DNA of 64,000 nt from Codonopsis lanceolata. Its lineage: Eukaryota; Streptophyta; Magnoliopsida; Asterales; Campanulaceae. Of this stretch, positions 23,901 through 33,327 are shown piece by piece (position 1 is the first letter of the stretch; each line of letters starts with the position of its first letter). The position numbers and the translations under genes were made by a program. Location: contig CM028384.1 of NCBI GenBank assembly GCA_013146195.2, positions 71,337,990 to 71,401,989 of the forward strand, read 5' to 3'. Below the pieces are notes generated by a model, which was not told where the DNA came from, did not search any database, and was given only the letters and a program-made list of their open reading frames with translations.

Positions 23901-24802
23901 CCAGAAGTCAACCAAACCAAAAAGTCAAATGTTGAAAACAAATCCAATTTTCAGTCACTTTTTAAAATGTGTCTGGACTAAAATACAAGTCTAAAAGTTA
24001 TACAAAATGTATGGTTAGAAAGCCCTCGAAGTCTAGTTTCTAACGCACCAAACATATCCAAAATTTGAGTTTTCTACACAAAGTTGTGGCCAAAATACTA
24101 CTAATTGGTTTTGACTTGCGGGAATGTACGAATCAAACCAAAAATCGAACACATGCGTGTGTTAACGTACACACGACCAATCCAAAATAATTACAAGTTA
24201 ATCCCCAAGATTCCCTAGTCATCCAGGGCTGAACCTATGGTCAAAATGATACCAACCGAGTAAAATGACAATATATACGACCTGTACGAATCCGTATGAT
24301 AACACGATAAAATTGCTATCTCATCATGGCTATATATACCAAGTCAAGGGCATCACATAATACACATTTAGACAAAATATATAATGTCTAAAACAAATGA
24401 CAAATTCCACGGGTAGACTCCACCCACCGTGTCAAATGGTCAAACTAAAGCAATATCAATTCAAAACTAACTAAACCAAAGTCCTCAAAATGGACTCCAA
24501 ACACAATCAAACATAACCAAAGTCCTATCTTAGACTTCCAACACAAATAACACCCGCTCGAACCATCGCGAGTAACAATAGACTCTCCGAATAGCAAATA
24601 CTCAGAGTCTACAACACGATTGGACTCCAAATGTGCTATCACACTCGTCCAACTCACGATATAACCATGTTATAATTAGAACTCAAAACCCAAGTCAAAA
24701 TACTATTTGACTAACACGCTGACAATACAAGTTTAACACTAATCAACTTATGATTAACATATAAATATCATAATATATGTAACGAAATTCCCGGGCGTTA
24801 CA
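20950..24802 (-). mobile_element. Decayed Ty3/gypsy LTR retrotransposon (5' LTR, PBS, gag remnant)
   Basis: Minus-strand element. The 5' LTR starts TGTAACGCCCGGGAATTTCG at 24802 and runs about 2.95 kb to the primer binding site. The PBS (complement of 21840-21851) is TGGTATCAGAGC, complementary to the 3' end of initiator tRNA-Met. A TATA-like stretch lies at 23751-23760. Past the PBS, translation with stops gives gag-like text around 21430-21240: TWVDLFHEFKVQYALKSV, then FITSELDNMTSV, then LAKFIELERYC, the usual capsid layout of gypsy gag. Several stops and no pol or 3' LTR inside the window mean it is dead and truncated. It interrupts the CAF1 pseudogene at 24803. Confidence 0.75.
21840..21851 (-). 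other. tRNA-Met primer binding site
   Basis: Reads TGGTATCAGAGC on the minus strand, the standard 12-base plant retroelement primer site for initiator tRNA-Met. It lies directly inside the putative end of the long LTR. Confidence 0.8.
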
Positions 24803-25141
24803 GTAGACGTCATCACTAACATTAAATTCATGAAAGTTAAACTGCCAAACACAGTACTTATCAGTCCCACAAGTGGGGATATTTCCGTTTTCATCAGAAA
24901 AAGTAAGACCCAACTAAATTAACTTTAACAGATCAACATTGGTTTTCAAGGTTTGAAAATTATACTCAGTGGAGCTCTTGAAGTTCCCAATTGGCCTAAG
25001 AACGATGTATGGGGACTCAGTATCCATAGCTATGCAAGAATAAACATCCATAACATCGCGAATTAACACGAACTCTTCTTCAAGATTATCATTCCAAACT
25101 TCCTTGATGTGAATGGAATCTGTTTTTGTCAAAGAGACCAT
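24803..25141 (-). pseudogene. CAF1/CNOT7-type deadenylase pseudogene, cut by a retrotransposon
   Basis: The 5' 113 codons of a CCR4-associated factor 1 gene, the DEDD-type 3'-5' exonuclease that shortens poly(A) tails. Recognisable parts are SIHIKEVWNDNLEEEFVLIR, the first catalytic motif as AMDTE (D and E kept), RPIGNFKSSTEYNFQTLK and FSDENGNIPTCGTDKYCVWQ. Lesions: the Gln codon usually found in LKLIQLGLTF is TAG here (a nonsense change), and the FPGIV that normally follows AMDTE is SPYIV. After SDDVY the sequence switches at once to the LTR start TGTAACGCCC, so about the last 60% of the protein is missing. The start ATG chosen (25141) gives the usual CAF1 N-terminal length; an upstream in-frame ATG also exists. 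Plant CAF1 genes are often intronless, so this could be an old gene copy rather than a retrocopy. Confidence 0.88.
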
Positions 25142-25859
25142 TTTCTCCATAAATTTGAAACAAACAACAAAACCCACAGAAACTCAATTCAATAACAGAT
25201 CAGAAGCAACCCGAAACCATACATAGCCCCAAAATCAATAAGAAATTACCAGTAAACCATATCTTGAAATCCGTAAAATATTCTAAAAACCTCAGTAAAT
25301 CAAAGGTAGAAATGAGAATAGAAATGAGATCTGACCTTAAAGGTGTGAATTTTTTCAATTTCTGCAATTTTTTGATAGTGTGTAATTAGATGTCCTAGAA
25401 ATAGGAAAACTCTCCATGGTTTTTTAACAAGAATTTATTGGAATGGAGGAACAAATGGTAAAAACGGGGGAATGTATTAAGGGTTCGGAAAGGGGGAAAG
25501 AAACAGACGATAAATGGTTGCCTTTAACTCACATTATAAGATGTAGAAAGAGTGTGAGGGATTAAAGGAAGAGGAAGAAGATGGGAAGTAAATAGTATAC
25601 AATGTATATTAAGAGAGGCATTTTGTGTGTGTGGGTGGGATCGGCGGAATTGGGTTTTCAAATTATCCGTCAGATGTATCCCACGTATACTTGGATAATG
25701 TGGAGCGGATTCGAGATTGTTATAAATTTATAATGTAAAAACATTGTTCAGGCTCACGTGGCTAAAGCCACTCGAGGCCAAGTTCAAGGTCAAATGCAAA
25801 TTATGTGTGAGTATTAGTTTGTTCAATGATAAAAAATAAAGGGTGAACCTAATTACAAC
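25142..25859 (-). other. Upstream region of the CAF1 pseudogene
   Basis: About 700 bp upstream of the CAF1 start, AT-rich and without ORFs. It presumably holds the former promoter and leader. I see no transposon border that would mark it as a retrocopy insertion. Confidence 0.4.
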
Positions 25860-26515
25860 TAGGGGTGTAAGTTGTTCGGTTTGGTTTATGCACAAACCGA
25901 ACCGCCTCCTAGTGGTTCCAAAAATCTCAAACCGAACCGAACCGAGTAAGACTTGGAACCGAACCGAACCGAACCACTCGGTTTGGTTTGGTTTGGTTCG
26001 GTTTTGTGGTTTATATAAATAATTTTTAATGAAACTAACCAATATTAAAAATAACAATAAAAATAATATTTTAATTTGGAATTAACATCAAAATTATGAA
26101 ATAATCTACTAACAACAAATTATCATAAATAAAACAATATAAATTCTAAAATAAACTCAAACAATGGAAGAAATAATAGTTTTCCAATAATCAAGATTTT
26201 GTTTAGTATCCGTCTATATATATATATATATATATATAATGAATAAATCAAATGTTCAAAATCGTTAATAAATGTAATATAATATATATTATATAATAAA
26301 TAAATAAAAATATATAGAAATGGTTTGGTTCGGTTCGGTTTGGTTTGGTTTGGTTTGATACTAAAAACCGTGAACCGAACCGAACCGAACCGCGTGGGTT
26401 TTCCAATTCTTGAAACCGAAACCGAACCGTGTTCGACCAAAACCGAACCAAACCGACTGGTTTTTGTTTGGTTTGGTTCGGTTCCGTGGTTCGGTGGTTC
26501 CGATTTACACCCCTA
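25860..26515. mobile_element. Non-autonomous hAT element built of AACCG/CGGTT repeats
   Basis: Terminal inverted repeats TAGGGGTGTAA / TTACACCCCTA, flanked on both sides by the 8 bp duplication ATTACAAC (25852-25859 and 26516-26523); 8 bp is the hAT signature. Each arm (about 25875-26010 and 26320-26505) consists of AACCG- or GGTTC-type repeats that are complementary between arms. The middle is AT-rich with a (TA)n run near 26216-26239. 656 bp, no transposase. Thr/Pro/Asn-rich ORFs across it are repeat artefacts. Confidence 0.88.
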
Positions 26516-26523
26516 ATTACAAC

Positions 26524-28380
26524 ACAAAAAACCCAAAAATACAATATTCACTTAAGGGTCTAATTACTAATTAATCCTCTTATAAACCTATTCTAAAAAT
26601 GAGTTACAATTAACCCTGAACTCTAAATACTAATTTATCCTTCTATAAAAAAGGACCATCCTTCACAATTACCTACATTGTTGTACTCAATATATATTAT
26701 ATATTTCTTTATTTTTTATATATTAAAAATAATTTTTAAAGCTAAAGCCGTTTTTAATTAGCTACGTTGTTAGAAGAAGCTTCAACTTCTACGCAACCAT
26801 GGCGATTGTTTTACACCATAACTCTCATATTTGTAAAAAAAACAAATACATGGTGATTGCTTTGTGAAAAATAAAATAAATATGGCGACCCTTTTACTAC
26901 AAAACCAATATATGTGGCGATAGTTTGGCGATAGTTTTGTCATTACCCATCACCTACAAAAGGCGTGGGGTTGCATACTTTCATTATAGTATTGAATGCT
27001 AACTTCTCCCTACATTGGAAATTTTCTCATCCTACCAACATGCTTCGTGCAATGATCAAATCTTCATGCTGATCCTTCCACCTGTATCAATTTCTTTTCA
27101 ACATACCCACTGGCAAGTACTTTCTTCCTTAGTTAGGTTGGGACTTTGTGATATTTGATACCTTATGTTGTGCACAACGGAAGATTAGCAAACAAATTAA
27201 CAGAGTATAATAGGATCAATCACAAAGAAGAAAGAGAGATTAGAGGCCAACGGACTGTCGAAATTTTATTAGAGTTCCACTTGAAAACGTTATAGGGATA
27301 CAACTATTTATATGGATACAATAGAAACCCTAAAGCCCTTAAAAGTATAAAAAACGGACAAACAACAAAAACCTAAAAACGGGGCCGAGCGGTCGCTCAG
27401 CCTAAAGCACTGGGCGACCGCGCAAAATCAAGCAATAACTTGTTTTAGACAATAGAACCTTATTTTTGCCCCACATATTGCTTAGCCTAAGAAGGGGTGA
27501 GCAAAATGGTCCGTCTGTCTGCATGGCGCTTTATGACCTAATTGGTCCATAAAAGCTATGAAAACCTCAGACTAGATATCAAGAGTATCACCGATGCAAT
27601 CGTAGATTTGATCTTACATGGCTGTATGTAATTAACACTCTTAATCACGTTTGGAAATTTATATAGAAAAATTAGGGTAAGTCCTGTCTGGATAATTTTC
27701 AATCGTTTTGCACCCATATATATTTTTCGTTACTAGAAAAGGCACGTCATGTATCACGATGCAGAAAATAAAGGACTTTCATGTATTGCAATGCATGAAG
27801 TGCATTTTGCCGGTTACAATAAAATATTGGGGTGTAATGCAGTTGAAAACTTTGAAAAAAGGATTAGTCCGTAATTTTTCCAAATTTATATATATTCATT
27901 AACATTCAATTAAAGGAGATTTCTTCGATACAACTGTAGGATGGAAAGATGAATGTTCCCACCACTAAAATGCAATTTAACAAAAAATAAAAGAAAAAAG
28001 AACAACTTGTCGAATGAGTATTATTAAGAAAGGAAAATGGTGGCCAGGCGAAGATATATTCATATCCTCGATTAGAATTTAAAAATTTGACATAATGTGG
28101 AAAAAATAATTATCGACACGTCATATCCACAATCCTTATTCACGGTTGCATTAAAAAGTATTTTTTTTCAAAGAATGTGTAAATTCTAGGTGACACTCGG
28201 TTTTTTTTTTCCACATTTAGATGTGCATTAATGATGTTTTAAATCAGACTTGGGATATGTCATGGCCATTTCAGCCAAGCTCAACCTGCTGACTCCAAAA
28301 ATGCATTATCTCACGGTAGATATATGTGCGTATCTTTGATAATGAAATACAGAAAACTCAAGCCTCTATTGTGCATACTC
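26524..28380. other. Intergenic spacer
   Basis: AT-rich, no convincing gene. A GC-richer patch at 27383-27425 has GAGCGGTCGCTCAG and CTGGGCGACCGCGC as an imperfect inverted pair, a pattern seen in retroelement debris. ATGGCGATTGTTTTAC near 26799 and similar phrases at 26849 and 26882 (GGCGA..CTTTT) look like short degenerate repeats. Confidence 0.5.
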
Positions 28381-28381
28381 C

Positions 28382-28892
28382 AAGTTAACTTACCGGAGAG
28401 AAGAGAAGCAAACTATCTGAGCCTCAACAATTTGGGAGGTAACAAAGCGATGACTATATATGATGTATGGATAAAACCCTAAATCTGAGATGTGCCTAGG
28501 TTTAAATGTGTGCGGTATTAATTTTACATGCTACCCCTAAGGTTTGATCAAATTCTAATATTCCCCTTTTCAATTTGATTCTTCTCGGATTAGTCACATA
28601 ACACACATCATGTGACCGATCCGAGACGAATCAAATTAAAAAGGGGAAAAATTAGAATTTGGTCGAACCTTAGGGGCTAGCGGGTAACATTAATACCGTA
28701 GACACTTAAACCTACGCCCATATCAGATTTAGGGTTTTATCCATGCATATATAACGGTCGCTTTGTTACCTCCCAAAGCATTGCCGAGCACGTCCTTGCG
28801 CCGTCGCTTTGTTACCTCAAAGGATTGCCGAGCCGAGCACATCCGTACGCCCAGATTGCTTACTTCTCTTCTCTCCGGTTAGTTAACTTGAA
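28382..28892. repeat. ~0.5 kb inverted repeat spanning the RPS12 promoter and leader
   Basis: Left arm 28382-28599, right arm 28610-28892, loop of about 10 bp. Matching blocks from outside in: AAGTTAACTtACCGGAGAGA with its complement at 28873-28890; GAGGTAACAAAGCGA; GGATAAAACCCTAAATCTGA; GGTTTAA.TGT; ACCCCTAAGGTT; CTAAT..TTCCCCTTTT; TCTCGGAT..GTCACAT. The right arm is about 65 bp longer because a GGTAACAAAGCGAC-containing segment is duplicated in it. The right arm contains the RPS12 TATA-like box, pyrimidine leader and intron-1 donor; the left arm is an inverted copy of all these. Confidence 0.88.
28700..28877 (+). promoter_or_regulatory. RPS12 core promoter and first (non-coding) leader exon
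   Basis: A TATA-like ATATATA lies at 28747-28753. The complement of 28731-28739 gives a telo-box AAACCCTAA, a common motif of plant ribosomal-protein promoters. A pyrimidine tract CTTCTCTTCTCTCCG ends in the donor GTTAGT at 28878, so the leader exon ends at 28877. The transcription start is inferred to lie about 30 bp past the TATA. The next exon begins at 30137 after a CTGCAG acceptor. Confidence 0.6.
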
Positions 28893-29491
28893 TTGTAACC
28901 TATTTCAGTTCATCTACGTAAAAAACAATTGTCCATTTTATTCAACCAACTATTCGATATTTTTAGGTTTTTTTCTTCTTCAATTCCAGTTATCTTTTCA
29001 CGTTCCTCATAATTTCGGTGACTTCGGTTTATTCACTGTAAATTAAGTCTGTTTGGAGTATATTTATTATTGTTTTTTGTTTTTGTTGTCAATCGGGTAA
29101 TAGTAGAATGCTTAATAACGCAAAAATTCTGTGATCTTTCATGCGATTCCTTCAATTTTCCGGCAGATTAAGTTAATTAGAGCTGAAATGGATGCTAACA
29201 GATTTTTTAATGTGTTAATAAATGGGATATAGCTAAGTTACAGAAACAAGAAGTCAAGAACTAATTTTGATATTTGAAAATCCCAATTACATAAAATGCA
29301 ATTCAACGCATTAGGATGTTGATGTGCTTATATATTTTCTGGCACCGGTTATGGCAGGCATTTCATTCACCTTTGGGCAAGATCTGTTGTTGGGAGTGTT
29401 TTCATCATCTTTATTTGTGGTATTATATTTCACAGAAAATATATTGTGGATCCTATGAAATTTCTAATGGTAGATTTTTTCCTTATATACC

Positions 29492-29683
29492 GTGGCCATA
29501 TTGAATGAGCATAGACAAACGATGGCCAAGTATGCTTTCAGTCCATTGGTGTTATGTGTACCAAACAATATGTATGCTGATCTTATGAACATGTCAGAGT
29601 TGGATGCAAATGCAAAGCCTTCGCTACTTAAAAAGTCCTTGGATTTCCCCATCTGTATTGTTGGAGGCAGTGTGACAACATAA
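29492..29683 (+). other. Unexplained 63-codon open stretch in the RPS12 leader intron
   Basis: The plus-strand frame reads MAKYAFSPLVLCVPNNMYAD, then MSELDANAKPSLLKKSLDFP and ICIVGGSVTT, then stop. Composition is protein-like for an AT-rich intron, with no low-complexity bias. I do not recognise the family. It may be a captured gene fragment or chance. Confidence 0.3.
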
Positions 29684-29834
29684 TTGAACCTACTGTCATT
29701 TATTAATTTCATGTACTCACTATGATTATGTTGATTAATTTGTGTTCAAAATTATTGCTTCTCTCTGAATTAAAGCTTTGTCTGAACAATAATGATTCTT
29801 TTTATGTTTCACTGGTAATGGTGTCTTTTGGTTA

Positions 29835-30092
29835 CTCCCTCCGTTTTCAAATTATGGTCCACCTTTTCTTTTTCGTCAGATCTTAAATAATTGTCCTCTC
29901 TCAAAGCTTTTCCTTTTAGGAAAACACTTTTACTACTTTATCCTTACTTTTTCTACCTACTTTAATTATGGTCACATACTCGAGCGCATAAAAGGAAACC
30001 ACACATTGTACCAATATTTATAATACAGTCAATTATTTTTTCTTAAACAGTGTGCCGGATCAAAGTAGACAATATTTTGAAAACGGAGGGAG
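29835..30092. mobile_element. Intact Stowaway MITE
   Basis: Perfect 17 bp ends CTCCCTCCGTTTTCAAA / TTTGAAAACGGAGGGAG, flanked by TA on both sides. 258 bp, AT-rich, non-coding. It lies in the RPS12 leader intron, ending 44 bp before the acceptor. This is the reference copy for the degenerate relatives at 53.99-55.56 kb and 63.67-63.89 kb. Confidence 0.92.
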
Positions 30093-30180
30093 TATAATTT
30101 TTGTTTACTGATTGTCTGTACTATTTTTGTCTGCAGGAAGTAGATTTTTGAGGTTCTGATTTTAAAAGTTACCAAGAAAC

Positions 30181-32136
30181 ATGTCGGGGTATGTTCAAAT
30201 TACTTAATTTTTTGTTAATATTTAACAATTATAGTTGCTTGCAGGAGGACCTTGGAATTTTCACCTTGTTTTGTGCTTTCTTCTGTTGCTAAGACTTTGG
30301 CGTTAACCAACCACATCCTGTCTTACCCTACCTCCAATGTTTTTCTAATTCTATGCGACTTACTGGAGGTTAAATATGATTTTCTATGATATGCTGCCTG
30401 CTTGGCTGTGTCTTCAAGTGGACAGGAATTGTTATTTCATGTTGCTAGAGTAATAGCTGGTACCCACAAGGCCACACTCAACTATTTTAGCCTTCCTTGT
30501 GGAGGTGCAATTATTAAATAGTCCAAGGAGAGACTTACTACCTAAGTGTGCATGTATGAAGTGGATTATGGTTTGGATATTTCATGGAAACTTTGACCCA
30601 TATTTCCGTTTCACTCCTGCTCGAAGCTGTTGGCTGTGCTCTATTCTAAGAAATAACTATGCTAGTTATTTTCAAATTATGTTTTCTATAAAATTGTTCT
30701 AGAGATTTGTTTTCATATCATTCCTGTCTTTTCCCCCCCTTTTCTGTAGTGCTGATCCTATGTCCATGTTGTGCAGATAGTTCATATAGGCATAATTAGT
30801 TATGAACAGACATATTTGTATATAATAGTCTTCTTGAGTGTTAAGTTTTCTTCATTTTTCTAATAACTAGGATGTTTATTGTGTGTTATACTGGTTTATA
30901 TGTTTCTTTTACTTGATCTGAAACTTTAAAATGCCGAGCATATGTTCTATTTAACTACCTGACATGCCTCTGTACTCCTTGTTGGACTAATAACTTCAAG
31001 ATAATATATAATGACTACATCTCATTTTTATGCTCCAAGCCTTCTGCAATCCTTTTCTGTAACATCTTCATTTCATTTCAAGATAGTATCCATCAAGCTG
31101 TAGCATCATGTAGTATAGAAGAGGAAAGCAATGTAAGATCCTTTCAGGTCATGTACGTACTTTTCTTATTTCTGTCCTTGTTCTTGCAGAGAAGATGTTG
31201 CCGAAACCCCCGCTGCAGCCGCAGCCCCAGCTCCAGCTCCGGCTCTGGGTGAGCCCATGGACACAATGACAGCATTGCAGCTGGTTCTGAGGAAATCACT
31301 AGCCCATGGAGGGCTTGCACGAGGACTCCACGAGGGTGCCAAGGTGATCGAAAAGCATGCTGCTCAACTTTGTGTTTTGGCAGAGGATTGCAACCAGCCA
31401 GATTATGTTAAACTGGTGAAAGCACTTTGTGCAGACCACAACGTTAGCTTGATATCTGTTCCTAGTGCTAAAACTCTTGGTGAATGGGCGGGTGTAAGTT
31501 ACTATTCCTTAGCATTCTCCCTTTGCACCTTATTTTCCTACAATTGCTCCATTACTTAATTAACAATAGTTTCTGCATCTACATGAATCATAGTGATAAC
31601 ACTAGTGCAGATGTTGTGAATATCTTTCACATTGGCTAGTGGGTATATATTTGTTTCTTTTTCCTTTTCATGTTTCCAGTTCAGAATTTTTTGGTTCTTC
31701 CCTTGGGAAAGTTCTTTGTGATGTTTGGCATCACTCCCCCCACCCTTCCCTACCTCCAACAGTTAAATTGGAAATTTTATTCCACTTTATAATCATTAGA
31801 GGTACTTGTATTGGCTGGTAATGTTTTGTGAGGAATGATAGATTATATTGTTGAGCATTTTTCCTTATTTATTCCCAATCATGCAGTTATGTAAGATTGA
31901 TTCAGAAGGGAATGCAAGGAAAGTGGTTGGATGCTCCTGTGTTGTTGTGAAGGTATCTATGATAAGAACTGCATATTATAATAGTTTCATTGTAATAATT
32001 TGTCACATTCAGTTATGCTAAATCAAAAGAGCGCTCATTACCTTTTCTCTCATGTTCATCTATTGATTCATTGCAGGATTATGGGGAAGAAACAGAGGGT
32101 CTTCATATAGTTCAAGAGTATGTGAAATCCCATTAG
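30181..32136 (+). CDS. RPS12: Cytosolic 40S ribosomal protein S12 (eS12)
   Basis: eS12 of the small ribosomal subunit, located near the beak of the 40S head. Coding exons 30181-30188, 31190-31493, 31887-31952 and 32077-32136 join in frame to 145 residues, the family's normal length. The first coding exon is only ATGTCGGG. N-terminus MSGEDVAETPAAAAAPAPAP (variable, Ala/Pro-rich), then the L7Ae/L30e/S12e-type fold: LVLRKSLAHGGLARGLHEGA, QLCVLAEDCNQPDYVKLVKA, VPSAKTLGEWAGLCKIDSEG and KVVGCSCVVVKDYGEET. All conserved blocks are intact. The gene converges on MED22 (stop codons 1.19 kb apart). Its promoter sits in an inverted repeat (28382-28892), and the leader intron contains a Stowaway MITE. Start chosen because the short first exon restores the standard MSGE start. 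Confidence 0.97.
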
Positions 32137-33327
32137 AGACAAGAGATGAAGGATCTTTGCTGTTGGGGAGCCATCTTTATTAATGTTTTGAGCTTTATCT
32201 TCCCCGACCCCTGCACTTCTCTTGCTTCTTCCCTTTTTCCATCAGTTGAGACACGTGAGATATTACGTGAGATATTAAATTAAGGATAGATAATGGATGA
32301 TCTTTTTGCAGTTGGAGAATTAACTACCTTGTTCTTATAATGTTTGTTGTGTTTTCAACATTACCATCTTTGTCTAGTAGTTAATTTTGGTGGCTCTTCT
32401 TTTGCGTGGTTCAATAGTGCTCTTCCCATGGCATTCTTTCTTTTATGACAACTTTCATAGTCTTGGCGAAAGAACAGACATGACTGGTCTCAAACATTGT
32501 CCGAACACCTTGTAGCTGTCTATGTTCTCCAAACAACCGTTATAGGCAATGGCTGAGTTTGTTTTGTTTAGTTAGATATCCCACGAGGCTTGTTTCCATC
32601 TTTAGCCGACTTTTTGATTTATGATCCTCGCCAAGGGGGATGTTTGATTCTGTTCAGTTTTGTTGTCTGATTTTTGGAGTACCACTATCACCTAAGTGTT
32701 GTCAATACACACATGTAATCAACCCATTTGTAAACAGATCTCTCCTGTGCAGTATCGAGGCCAATTTATGACAACATTCAAGTGTTATTGATCTAGTCAT
32801 ATGATCAGCCCATTTGGAAGTGGATCTCCATTAACAGCTGGTCGAAGCGATGAGAAAAATATCTACTCATTCTCGTAAAGCAGCTTAATGGGATTCACCT
32901 CCATCAGTCCATTATATTTTTTAAAATTATTACTAAAAGCCCCTTTCAGACAAATAAAAGAGTACTCGAGTCATTCTACATTAACTAAAACAAAACGTGA
33001 GAAATTATATGTTTTGACTTGTCCTAAGCTAAAAGATTGGCAACGTAACAGATACTCCTATAATGGAGGCCATCAGAACTTCACCAAAAATGAAGTAAAG
33101 AGCAGACGGGCAAACATGATTCTTGGTTGTTTTGTTGCTTTATCTACAGACCCTAAATTTCATGACAGCTATGCTTTGACAGGCCTTTGCTGTGACAGCT
33201 TCACAAGAATCATAAAAATTCAACCTTGGAACTACTTGCTGAGAAGAACATCAGAAACTCGAGTCCTTTCATATAGCTCAACAAGAGCTACTTCCAGAAC
33301 CAAGTCTCTCTCCATGTAAAAAGTTGT
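32137..33327. other. Convergent 3' UTR region of RPS12 and MED22
   Basis: Contains the two 3' untranslated regions. No separate gene is supported. The 143-codon plus-strand ORF at 32888-33319 has no family motif and runs antisense through the MED22 3' side, so I left it out. Confidence 0.6.

Larger units (their letters stand above)
28878..30136 (+). other. RPS12 leader intron
   Basis: A 1.26 kb intron in the 5' UTR. It carries the Stowaway MITE at 29835-30092 and an unexplained open stretch at 29492-29683. Plant ribosomal-protein genes often have a leader intron that boosts expression; that role is assumed here, not shown. Confidence 0.6.

Noticed and set aside
26123..26544. Thr/Pro/Asn-rich ORFs
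   Set aside because: They translate the AACCG/CGGTT repeats of an hAT element.
32888..33319. 143-codon plus-strand ORF
   Set aside because: It overlaps the 3' side of MED22 antisense, has no recognisable motif, and its composition matches UTR sequence.
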